Assembly (NCBI GenBank): GCA_049522755.1
Contig: JBEKNN010000441.1
Location: 1-5,813, forward strand
Length of the DNA stretch: 5,813 nucleotides
Source of the DNA: PALSA-243 sp049522755
GTDB lineage: Bacteria > Acidobacteriota > Terriglobia > Bryobacterales > Bryobacteraceae
Direction of reading: 5' to 3'
Each line of letters opens with the position of its first letter. The first letter of the stretch is position 1. Of the stretch, positions 1 through 5,813 are shown one piece after another. Position numbers and translations under genes: made by a program. A model generated the notes under the pieces. It made no database searches. It worked only from the letters and a program-made list of their open reading frames with translations, and was not told the origin of the DNA.

Positions 1-1
1 A

Positions 2-94
2 ACATGCATCGACGAAGTCGAACTCGATGTCGAAGCCTACGCTGAATCCGCTCCGCCTACGCCATTACCCAACCCAAAAAGTGCAAAACTCTAG
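2..94 (+). CDS. 3' end of an unidentified gene, in frame with the TOPRIM gene
   Basis: The window opens inside a reading frame of 30 sense codons that ends with TAG at 92-94. The residues are acidic at first (IDEVELDVEAYAES) and then proline-rich (PPTPLPNPKSAKL), like a protein tail or an interdomain linker. Codon use is coding-like, with many C-ending codons. No domain can be named from so short a piece. The frame is the same as that of the TOPRIM gene at 209-1228, and it remains open right after the TAG. The segment is therefore either the end of an upstream operon member or the front part of the same protein, cut by an amber codon. No start is visible because it lies outside the window. 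Confidence 0.45.
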   Translation, partial: TCIDEVELDVEAYAESAPPTPLPNPKSAKL

Positions 95-208
95 CCTAGT
101 GGGACGAGCGAGAGGGATCGCCAAGCACGGTTCGACGAATTTCGAACAAGGACGACGCAGGTTATTAGTACCTTAAATCCGACAGTCTGGTTTGCGAACC
201 ACAAGGAA

Positions 209-1228
209 TTGCGAACTGAAGCGGCAGGTCTGGATAATAACAGTGAGCTTTATGTTCTGCTCCGCCTCTCTACCTGGATGCAACGCGAGGCACTGAAGGG
301 ACGAATCGCTGGAGCCATGTGGATTCGACATATGGCTGAGGTAATCAGGCGCGGTTTCGAAGAGCTACACGCTGAACGCTGGTTGGAGGAAGATCAAGCT
401 TTCGGGCAATGGCATTCTGGTGGCCGGAAGCGGGTTTTTGGCTCTGAGCGACCTCTCGACGATGGACTTCAGTCAAAACCTTACATAGCGTACAGATTCG
501 GCCTGTTCACAGGCAGCGCCGTGCATTGGTACGTTGAAGGAGATACCGAATACCACGCTGCATTCCACATTCTGCGTGAACCTCCAAAGATGGGAATTGA
601 ACTTACCAACCTCCGCGGAAATATTGCGTCCCAGAAGAAAAACGCGGCGCGCAACCTTGAAGACTCCTTGAAAGAGGACAAGGCCCTCAGACGATTTAGC
701 ATGATCTCTTTTGATTGCGACGTTCCAGAAAATGTCAGGACAATCCAGTGCCAGATCCGAGATGACAACATCGTTGGCGCAATAGCTGGCCACAAACCAG
801 ATTTCGAATTCGCCAACTTCACCGTTCAGGAGCTTGCCGAGGTTGCCGCCAGAATCGATGAGGCCGACAATTTCGACGGTAACGCCGTTCGCAAGACCGA
901 TTTCAGCGGCATCAACAGTGGCCGCAAATTCGAGCGGAAATACCTGGAAGTCTCAGCCAGAAAGCGCCCTCTGAAAGGAAAAAAATGGGGAAAGGCTTTG
1001 GCTCAATACGCAATTGAACACGCGCGTCGGCCTGACGATGGTACTGAGCGACCCCTCCTGCAAGAGATTCGCGCCGCGATGCTCGGGTGGAACTCAAACT
1101 ACGACTTTCACAAGGAGAACTTCCAGATCGATTCCACCAGTTTTCTATTGATTCCCCGGGCATCGGGCCCGCTTCCAGTTGCAACGCCGTCCGCCACGAT
1201 CCGACAAGCCTCACGCCGTACTGGATAG
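209..1228 (+). CDS. TOPRIM (OLD-like) domain protein, possible defence nuclease
   Basis: This is a 339-residue protein read from a TTG start. Residues 1-100 are mostly helical-looking and unrecognised. A TOPRIM fold follows: a strand leading to VEGDTE (residues 109-114, supplying the conserved Glu), then FDCD with the metal-binding DCD at 169-171. A basic KKWGKALA segment near 258-265 may supply the lysine seen late in OLD-type TOPRIM domains. TOPRIM domains of the OLD, Gabija and PARIS families are metal-dependent nucleases or toxin modules, so nucleic-acid cleavage is the inferred role. No ATPase motifs (Walker A or B) lie in this piece. The start is doubtful: AAGGA at 203-207 is only 1 nt from the TTG, the next in-frame Met codons are at residues 24 and 37, and the frame is open and protein-like back to 95. 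The SIR2 gene follows by 42 bp, suggesting one operon. GC content is lower than in the IS block. Confidence 0.75.
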   Translation: MRTEAAGLDNNSELYVLLRLSTWMQREALKGRIAGAMWIRHMAEVIRRGFEELHAERWLEEDQAFGQWHSGGRKRVFGSERPLDDGLQSKPYIAYRFGLFTGSAVHWYVEGDTEYHAAFHILREPPKMGIELTNLRGNIASQKKNAARNLEDSLKEDKALRRFSMISFDCDVPENVRTIQCQIRDDNIVGAIAGHKPDFEFANFTVQELAEVAARIDEADNFDGNAVRKTDFSGINSGRKFERKYLEVSARKRPLKGKKWGKALAQYAIEHARRPDDGTERPLLQEIRAAMLGWNSNYDFHKENFQIDSTSFLLIPRASGPLPVATPSATIRQASRRTG

Positions 1229-1270
1229 TCAGCTATGCCTTCTGCGGGACAATGACGTACGATCAAACTT

Positions 1271-2338
1271 GTGAGCAAAAACGTCTTCATATTGGGAGCG
1301 GGCGCATCGAAACATGCAGGCGCACCATTGATGTTTGATTTTTTGGACCGAGCGCGAGAATTGTATACTGCGAATCGCGTAAACCCATACTCTAGCGACC
1401 TTGACCGTGTATTCCGAGCAATATCAAAGCTTCAAGCGGTGCACTCGAAATCCGAACTAGACCTCGTGAACTTGGAGTCAGTGTTCAGCGCCTTCGAGAT
1501 GGCCGAACTTCTGGATGTTTCGCCGTCAGAACCGGGACTTGTCCTTTCGATGAACCGATTAATCGCATGGACGCTTGATGAAGCGACACTGTTCGAGGTT
1601 AATAGTGGACGCATCGTATCTAGTTCCGTGTATGAGCGTTTCGCCGCGCTGATTCGGAAGCTGTCTCTTGAAGATCCGAATTCGTCTCGTTGTGCGGTTA
1701 TCACTTTTAACTATGACTTGGCCCTGGATATGGCGCTGCATGGTCAAGGCTTGAATCCTGACTACGGACTGTCTAGCTTTAGCGACCCGCCAGCTGGCGC
1801 GGTGGATCTTTTGAAATTGCACGGTTCCATAGGTTGGCGCAAGTGTTCAGCCGATTTGTGTGGGACCGTTGTGCCCGAAGTCATTCCTCGTTTAGACAGA
1901 TTCGCGCAAACGGCGAAAATGAAATGGAGCCCATTACGAAAAACCCTAAATGCCTCCGCACGACATTGCGACAGAAATATTGATGGCGAATGCGTCATCG
2001 TGCCGCCGAGTTGGAATAAAACGGAGATGCCCGGTCTTGTGAATGTGTGGAAGCGAGCGGCGGCAGCCCTCAAGACTGCGACAACGATCATCGTGTGCGG
2101 GTATTCTCTCCCCGAAACCGATTCGTTTTTTCGCTATCTGTATGGGCTGGGGGCCGTGGGAGAAACGCTTTTGGAGCGGTTCTGGGTATTTGATCCTTCG
2201 ACCGAGGCCCACGAACGCTTTCTGTCTCTCTTAGGGCCGGGTGCACGAGGCCGTTTCAAATCAAGAACGTGGACGTTTGACCGTGCGGCGGGCGTTCTTG
2301 AATCTGTTTTGGTGAACCGTTCGAGGCTCCCGGACTGA
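1271..2338 (+). CDS. SIR2-like (SIR2_2 type) protein, probable defence NADase
   Basis: This 355-residue protein has a SIR2/Rossmann NAD-binding fold over most of its length. GAGAS (residues 9-13) with a following GAP is the glycine-rich nucleotide loop. TFNYD (145-149) carries the Asn and Asp typical of the family. LKLHGSIGW (181-189) supplies the active-site His184. GYSLPETD (277-284) is the late motif usual in bacterial SIR2_2 proteins. No zinc-binding cysteine tetrad of protein deacetylases is evident, which favours NAD+ hydrolysis over deacetylation. In Thoeris, DSR and short-Argonaute systems such domains deplete NAD+ after phage sensing; that role here is inferred. The GTG at 1271 is chosen because TGA at 1253 closes the frame upstream and GAGAS then sits near the N terminus as usual. 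No good Shine-Dalgarno sequence precedes it, so translation may depend on the upstream TOPRIM gene. No transmembrane segment is seen. Confidence 0.88.
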   Translation: MSKNVFILGAGASKHAGAPLMFDFLDRARELYTANRVNPYSSDLDRVFRAISKLQAVHSKSELDLVNLESVFSAFEMAELLDVSPSEPGLVLSMNRLIAWTLDEATLFEVNSGRIVSSSVYERFAALIRKLSLEDPNSSRCAVITFNYDLALDMALHGQGLNPDYGLSSFSDPPAGAVDLLKLHGSIGWRKCSADLCGTVVPEVIPRLDRFAQTAKMKWSPLRKTLNASARHCDRNIDGECVIVPPSWNKTEMPGLVNVWKRAAAALKTATTIIVCGYSLPETDSFFRYLYGLGAVGETLLERFWVFDPSTEAHERFLSLLGPGARGRFKSRTWTFDRAAGVLESVLVNRSRLPD

Positions 2339-2391
2339 ATCGCCCGATCTCGAATATGGGAGGATCGCGCTTCAGGCACCCTTGCCCAGCT

Positions 2392-3142
2392 TTATAGCCC
2401 CAATTTCCCAGCGCTATTCTCCCGGAACAGAGTCCCATCCCTGATTTACCGACGCACCATTTGAACGCTCTTGTGCCCAGTCTGATTCATAATCGAGCGC
2501 TCGGACGCCCGCAATCGCGCGCTGGTAGCGTGCCCGGCCCGTAGCGAGTGCCCGGCACACTTCGCCGAATCCGGCCCGGCGTTGATGCCCGCCCGCGCTA
2601 TCCACGCTTGCATCGTGCGTACATCCTTCCCGAACGCGCCAATCAGCAACGCCCAGGCCCACCAGTTCCGAGCGCCGATAAGCTCCTCCGAACCGAGCAA
2701 ACTAACGCACGGTCGCGCGCGCCGATGACGCCCCGCGGCGGCGACGTCCACCAAGGCGCGGAGATCGTCCGTCAGCGTTGGCGCTTTTTGAACCGGCGCG
2801 GTTCCGAGAATCCGCCGGATAACCCTTCATCGTGTTGCGCACAATGGCGGTGTGCTTCGGAGAATCGAGCCTGGCCACTTTGTTGCGCTTCGGTAATGGA
2901 GTTCCACCGCCGCTGAATACTGACGACTTGAGATGCCCGGCGCATTCCGCGATGTAGGAAGCCACGGTCTCAGGAATCGAGGGCAATGCGCCGACGTTGC
3001 GCGCTTCGCACCACGCGCAGAAGTTCCGCCAATCGCTCTGGTAACGCAATTCCGGGCAGAGCTGATGCAATTTGTGCAATTTGGAACCGGTTGATAAGGG
3101 CTTTTGTTGAGGCGTTACAATCGGCTTGGTGCGCAGGGGCAC
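2392..3142 (-). pseudogene. Tyrosine recombinase (phage-integrase type) remnant, multiply broken
   Basis: Read on the minus strand, the front part (GTG at 3142) gives a core-binding SAM-like domain containing YQSDWRNFCAWCEAR and LPSIPETVASYIAE. Near 2915 the frame slips to read SIQRRWNSITEAQQ and returns before LDSPKHTAIVRNTMKG. One extra base near 2821 then shifts it again; removing that base gives GIRRILGTAPVQKAPTLTD followed by DLRALVDVAA. Box I is GGAYRRSELVGL (about 2655-2689), in yet another frame. Box II, GHSLRAGHATSA, lies near 2515-2553. TGHKSVQMVRR follows, and the codon that should be the nucleophilic tyrosine is TAA at 2446-2448. Beyond it the frame runs on as IRDGTLFRENSAGKLGL to a natural stop at 2392-2394. 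About 250 codons remain where roughly 330-350 are usual; the loss lies between boxes I and II. The gene cannot make an active recombinase. It converges on the SIR2 gene. Confidence 0.85.
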
Positions 3143-3212
3143 AAGGGCTCTCCATCGATGACGGAGGTTAGATGCGAACGATCATGGCGGTGGCTGGCAT
3201 TGCTTGCATCTC

Positions 3213-3238
3213 TGTTGCGCGTCAGTCGGGACCGACGC
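3213..3238. repeat. Candidate outer end of the IS21-like element
   Basis: Reading inward toward the transposase genes, the plus strand shows TGTTGCGCGTCAGTCGGG from 3213, followed by ACCGACGC with internal dyad symmetry (GTCGG/CCGAC; GCGTC/GACGC). IS21-family elements commonly begin with TG and carry short terminal repeats. The opposite end lies outside the window, so no terminal match or target-site duplication can be tested. This is a suggestion only. Confidence 0.2.
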
Positions 3239-3300
3239 CCGCTGCGGTTGGGAACCATGGGTATCCTTCGGCCTAGGGCCAAGGTAATTCACTGAATACG

Positions 3301-3330
3301 AAGTGCCGACTCGCGAAAGCTTCGGCGCTT
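3301..3330. repeat. Inverted repeat, possible hairpin
   Basis: The arms AAGTGCCGA (3301-3309) and TCGGCGCTT (3322-3330) pair over 9 bp with one G-T wobble around a 12-nt loop. It lies about 140 bp beyond the primase-like gene's stop. There is no U-tract, so it is not called a terminator. A structured IS end or chance are both possible. Confidence 0.35.
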
Positions 3331-3469
3331 GGCAAGAATAGACCAGTAACGCTTGGACGGATCGACCGTTGCTAGGAACAGGATTGGGAACACACCGAGA
3401 AAAGTAAGAGAGGTCAGGTCGTCATCGGTCTGTGTGAAGGCATGCGACGTTGGGGGACCAGTGAAGGGA

Positions 3470-4384
3470 TTAGCTCAGCAACTGCTGAATAGCTACAAGC
3501 GATAGTTGATCCGGCTGGGCGCCGTCCGGTACTTGGACTTCGGCAACCCAACATCTCCTGGACAGCCGGGTTGCTATGGCGCGGCCGGCGGCATCCCCGT
3601 CGAGCAACAGAACCACACGGGCGAAGGCTGCGAGCAGCGTATTCTTCTGCTCCGCGGACAGAGACGATCCCATCAAAGCCACCACCCACGGCAACCCCGC
3701 TCGATGAACCCGCAGGCAATCGAAGTAGCCCTCGACCACGATCACGGTCTGGCTGCCGGTGGCCGCCGCACGGTGCAGGTTGAAAAGCTCCCAGGACTTC
3801 CGGAAGCCGGCCGGCAGTTTGTACTTCGGCAGGCCGTCATCCGGCGCGCGACCGGCGTAAGCGACAGTCTGGCCCCGTGCATTCGCGATCGGGATCACCA
3901 CCCGCCCGCGCATCAAACCGGATCCGGCATAGAAGCCCACACCAAACTCGACGGCCGTAGCCGGATCGATGCCGCGCTCGACTAAGTAAGGGTGAGAATG
4001 ATTCACACCCGTCAGAACGAACGGTAGCGGAGGATTGCGCCCTTCTTTTTCCCGAACCAGTTCACCCTTCCGCACGCTCCGCCCCTCGCCGGGCGCGTCG
4101 ACCGAAAACCATCTTTGCAACCGGAGCGCCGCTTGGCGAATCGAACACTTCTCCATAGCGGCGACGAAATTCAATACGTTGCCGCCGGCCTGGCAGGCGA
4201 AACAGTGAAACGCATTTTTGATCAGACTGGCGCGGAAGGAATCGTCGCGCTGGCCCCGGTGAATCGGACAACGGCCTACCAGTTGATGGCAGCATTTTCG
4301 CAGGCCCGGCACTTGGTAATGGCGCAACACCGTATCCAGACTCACGGCCTGTTTCACCGCCCCGAAATCCACCCAGTCCCGCAT
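3470..4384 (-). CDS. DnaG-like primase core (CHC2 zinc finger + TOPRIM) carried by IS21
   Basis: This 304-residue protein resembles a compact bacterial DnaG. A zinc-binding domain comes first, with ligands C39, H42, C61 and C64 (CPIH and CFAC). After a short basic linker comes the primase core: GRVVIPIANARGQ (160-172) and AYAGR (175-179), as in the DnaG N-terminal subdomain, then KYKLP and LFNL. The TOPRIM part has VVEGYFD (Glu218), LLLDGDAAGR (Asp262, Asp264) and VPDGAQPDQL matching the DnaG PDG-x-DPD region. The C-terminal helicase-binding domain of housekeeping DnaG (about 580-650 aa) is absent. All catalytic residues are present, so primer synthesis or a related nucleic-acid role is plausible. 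The ATG at 4384 is 2 bp after the istB stop, with AAGG 6 nt upstream. An in-frame start at 4501 exists, but the added residues overlap istB and do not resemble primase. Related IS21-linked proteins probably exist; the role in transposition is unknown. Confidence 0.85.
   Translation of the reverse strand: MRDWVDFGAVKQAVSLDTVLRHYQVPGLRKCCHQLVGRCPIHRGQRDDSFRASLIKNAFHCFACQAGGNVLNFVAAMEKCSIRQAALRLQRWFSVDAPGEGRSVRKGELVREKEGRNPPLPFVLTGVNHSHPYLVERGIDPATAVEFGVGFYAGSGLMRGRVVIPIANARGQTVAYAGRAPDDGLPKYKLPAGFRKSWELFNLHRAAATGSQTVIVVEGYFDCLRVHRAGLPWVVALMGSSLSAEQKNTLLAAFARVVLLLDGDAAGRAIATRLSRRCWVAEVQVPDGAQPDQLSLVAIQQLLS
3471..3495. repeat. Imperfect palindrome at the end of the primase-like gene
   Basis: TAGCTCAGCA (3471-3480) faces TGCTG-AAT-AGCTA (3483-3495): two five-base arms on each side, with a three-base bulge and a two-base loop. 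It covers the last codons and stop of the gene. No U-tract follows on the minus strand, so it is not a classic terminator. It could slow RNA decay or be chance. Confidence 0.3.
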
Positions 4385-4386
4385 CT

Positions 4387-5112
4387 TCAACCTTGCAGTT
4401 CGCGCAGCGACGGACCGTCGATCGTCACTGTGTGGCAGTAGTGTCGCAGACGACTCAGCAGCGCCTCCACCATGGGCCGGCTGCCCAAGAAGTTCGGCCA
4501 CTCGTCATAGACAAGATTCGTAGTGATGATGGTGGAATGCTGGCGGTAGCGCTCTTCCATCAGCTTGAAAAAGATGTTCGACTGCTCCGGTTTCAGATTG
4601 AGATACCCTAGCTCGTCAATCAGAAGGACGTCCAGTCGCGCCAGTCGCTTGAGCAACTGCCGCGTGGATCGATCCGCCAGCGATGCATACATCTCGTCGA
4701 ACAAATCCTGCGCGCGGATGAACTGACAGCGATAGCCATTCTCCAGCGCCTTCAACAGCAAGCCGCACGCTAGCCCCGTCTTGCCGACACCCGTTTTCCC
4801 GGCCAGCACGATGTTCTCCGCCTTGGCGATGAACTCCAGTTCCGCAAAGCCGCGAATCTGCTTGCGGTTCACGCCTGGTTGGCGGGCGAAGGGAAACGTT
4901 TCCAGCGTCCAGCGCTCGGGTAGATTGGCGCGCCGGATGCGCCATTCCAGCGCACCCTCCTGCTTCGCTTGCCACTGCGCGCGCACCAGGCGCGTGACAA
5001 AATCCGAGTAACTGATGTCGTCCTTGTCGGCGGCGCGCAACTGTTCCTCATAGATTTCCAGGATGCGCCGCAACTTGAGATTCTTTAGCAGTTGATCGAG
5101 TTCTTCAGTCAT
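4387..5112 (-). CDS. istB: IS21-family transposition helper ATPase IstB
   Basis: This 241-residue AAA+ ATPase is close to the usual IstB length. An N-terminal helical region is followed by the IstB-typical ANLPERWTLETF (62-73). Walker A is GKTGVGKT (105-112), Walker B is VLLIDELG (162-169), and the sensor-like TTN is at 197-199. The C-terminal RPMVEALLSRLRH contains arginines typical of AAA+ trans-acting sites. IstB oligomerises on target DNA with ATP and activates the IstA transposase for strand transfer. The ATG at 5112 overlaps the end of istA by 8 bp and has AGGGA at 5121-5125, 8 nt upstream, so translation is probably coupled. The primase-like gene starts 2 bp after the stop. A DnaC-like loader is the nearest alternative, but the istA context settles it. 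Confidence 0.96.
   Translation of the reverse strand: MTEELDQLLKNLKLRRILEIYEEQLRAADKDDISYSDFVTRLVRAQWQAKQEGALEWRIRRANLPERWTLETFPFARQPGVNRKQIRGFAELEFIAKAENIVLAGKTGVGKTGLACGLLLKALENGYRCQFIRAQDLFDEMYASLADRSTRQLLKRLARLDVLLIDELGYLNLKPEQSNIFFKLMEERYRQHSTIITTNLVYDEWPNFLGSRPMVEALLSRLRHYCHTVTIDGPSLRELQG
4391..4394 (-). promoter_or_regulatory. Ribosome binding site that decides the primase-like gene start
   Basis: AAGG on the minus strand lies within the last istB codons, 6 nt before the ATG at 4384. It supports the 4384 start over the upstream 4501 candidate and points to translational coupling with istB. Confidence 0.55.
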
Positions 5113-5813
5113 CGTCCGATTCCCTATCGAGCAGAAAGTATTCGCGAGTCACTCGGCGCAAGATCATCCGTTCCAGCCGGTCCAGATCGTAAAGCCCATA
5201 CCGGCCGGCCTCGCGCACAGCCCCCAACAGCGGTTCCCGTGGATACTCCCGTACCAGACGCAACAGTTGCCGCAGGACAAGCGTGACTACCTTGCGGCTC
5301 CGATGTTTCAACCCCGCGACATAGTCGGCCAACTCGGGTGCGGCCGTGACAATGGCCTTCTCTTCGGGATGCGGATCGGGTCGCGCTTCTCTCTGGCCGC
5401 GCGGCGGACGATGTTCGGCCAGCGTTACTCGCTGCTGCTCGGCTTCGGCGATGCGCCGATGAGTCACCAGGCGTCGCGCATCGAGTTGAATCTCGATCTT
5501 GTCCTTGGTCTCGCGCACCTCCACGCGACGGCCAATCCAGTCCACCGGGACCGAATAGCGGTTGCTGTTCAGCGCCACATACCCTTCGATATCGACCAGG
5601 CGCTGCTGCAGCCGGTAGACTTCCGGAATCCACGCCGGCAGCGGCTTCAGATGCAGCCGCTCGACGGCGAATAGCTCACGCGGAACCGCGCGGATATGTT
5701 TCTTGTAAGTCGCGTTGACCTTATCGCACCACTCCCGCGCCCGCTGATTCAGATCCTCCCAACTGCTGAAGGTACGCCCCGCCAGGAAGTTATGCTCTAT
5801 AAAATGGAAGGGG
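5105..5813 (-). CDS. istA: IS21-family transposase IstA, C-terminal part (5' end outside window)
   Basis: About 235 codons are visible, open to the window edge; the first complete codon ends at 5812. The segment starts PFHFIEHNFLAGRTF, which in IS21 transposases lies just after the last Glu of the DDE catalytic triad, so the catalytic core is probably just off the window. Then come the LNQRAREWCDKVNATY helix and the C-terminal beta-barrel region, with YVALNSNRYSVPVDWIGR followed by VEVRETKDKIEI and THRR. A charged helical tail ends in RESDDD. IstA binds the terminal repeats and performs cleavage and strand transfer with IstB. The stop TGA (5105-5107) lies inside the first codons of istB. No frameshift is seen. 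A GTG around 5576-5578 is internal and not a start. Confidence 0.94.
   Translation of the reverse strand, partial: PFHFIEHNFLAGRTFSSWEDLNQRAREWCDKVNATYKKHIRAVPRELFAVERLHLKPLPAWIPEVYRLQQRLVDIEGYVALNSNRYSVPVDWIGRRVEVRETKDKIEIQLDARRLVTHRRIAEAEQQRVTLAEHRPPRGQREARPDPHPEEKAIVTAAPELADYVAGLKHRSRKVVTLVLRQLLRLVREYPREPLLGAVREAGRYGLYDLDRLERMILRRVTREYFLLDRESDDD
5121..5125 (-). promoter_or_regulatory. Ribosome binding site of istB inside istA
   Basis: AGGGA on the minus strand lies 8 nt before the istB ATG at 5112 and within the final istA codons. This is the usual arrangement for the overlapping istA-istB pair. Confidence 0.6.

Larger units (their letters stand above)
3143..3469. other. Gene-free stretch between recombinase remnant and IS21 block
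   Basis: No reading frame here has recognisable motifs or sits in a sensible operon position. The stretch lies downstream of the three-gene IS21 operon and upstream of the start of the recombinase remnant, so it should contain one end of the insertion sequence. Visible structures are a GTCGG-GA-CCGAC inverted repeat at 3225-3236, a hairpin at 3301-3330, and a loose direct repeat with core TTGGGAAC at about 3248 and 3384. No T-rich terminator tract is seen. Confidence 0.5.
3470..5813 (-). mobile_element. IS21-family insertion sequence with a third, primase-like gene (partial)
   Basis: The element is recognised from the istA-istB pair in the usual order, with overlapping reading frames, followed at once by a DnaG-like gene. 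The coordinates give the minimum coding extent. The istA start and its terminal repeats lie outside the window beyond 5813, and the other end lies somewhere in 3143-3469. Typical IS21 elements are about 2-2.5 kb with two genes; this one is longer because of the added gene. No internal frameshift or stop is seen in the genes shown, so the copy may be functional. Confidence 0.8.

Noticed and set aside
141..168. Possible promoter (TTCGAA, 16 nt, TATTAG) ahead of the TOPRIM gene
   Set aside because: The -35 match is poor, and the stretch reads like coding sequence continuous with the TOPRIM protein.
2339..2391. Terminator between the SIR2 gene and the recombinase remnant
   Set aside because: No strong GC-rich stem followed by a T-run is visible on either strand.
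2548..2916. Plus-strand frame over the recombinase remnant
   Set aside because: Its residues show no motifs, while the opposite strand gives clear recombinase boxes.
3466..3500. tRNA-like start (GGGATTAGCTCAG)
   Set aside because: It resembles a tRNA D-arm, but there is no anticodon arm, no T-loop GTTCGA and no acceptor pairing downstream. It overlaps the end of the primase-like gene.
3506..3985. Long plus-strand frame
   Set aside because: It is antisense to the primase-like gene, has no domain motifs, and is a by-product of GC-rich codon use.
4385..4501. Upstream start for the primase-like gene adding 39 residues
   Set aside because: The extra residues are an out-of-frame reading of the istB end, do not resemble primase, and the 4384 ATG has a well-placed AAGG.
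1..5813. CRISPR array or retron-type non-coding RNA
   Set aside because: No regularly spaced repeats and no reverse-transcriptase motifs were found.

Overview
The window is a piece of accessory DNA from a GC-rich bacterium. Three blocks lie side by side: a two-gene plus-strand cassette that looks like anti-phage defence, a decayed tyrosine recombinase, and most of an IS21-family insertion sequence that carries an extra primase-like gene. Nothing here fixes the taxon. The IS block is high in GC, while the cassette at 209-2338 is visibly nearer 50% GC by eye, which fits separate acquisition.

Positions 1-2338 (plus strand). A coding-looking tail in frame 2 stops at a TAG at 92-94. The same frame then stays open to 1228. 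The part from 209 (TTG) encodes a 339-residue protein with an OLD-like TOPRIM signature: VEGDTE at residues 109-114 and DCD at 169-171. The frame between 95 and 208 has no ATG, GTG or TTG yet reads like protein, so the TOPRIM protein may be the C-terminal part of a longer gene broken by an amber codon. After 42 bp comes a 355-residue SIR2-like protein (GTG start) with all the NAD-fold landmarks: GAGAS, TFNYD, LHGS and GYSLP. A SIR2 NAD hydrolase beside a TOPRIM nuclease has the logic of an abortive-infection system: one protein may sense or cut nucleic acid and the other may deplete NAD. I do not recognise this exact pair as a named system.

Positions 2339-3142 (minus strand). A tyrosine recombinase pseudogene converges on the SIR2 gene. 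Its N-terminal SAM-like domain, box I (YRRSEL), box II (HSLRAGH) and GHKS motif can be read, but only across several frames and with middle segments missing. The codon for the catalytic tyrosine is TAA. It may be the scar of the event that brought in the cassette.

Positions 3143-3469. No gene is recognised. This stretch should hold the boundary of the insertion sequence; a TGTTGCGC-type candidate end (3213) and short inverted repeats are noted.

Positions 3470-5813 (minus strand). The genes, in transcription order, are istA (5' end cut by the window), istB (8-bp overlap with istA) and a compact DnaG-like protein (CHC2 zinc finger, primase core, TOPRIM) starting 2 bp after istB. The tight spacing says the three are translated as one operon, so the primase-like gene belongs to the transposon rather than lying next to it by chance. 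With the SIR2 partner it makes two unrelated TOPRIM proteins in under 6 kb.
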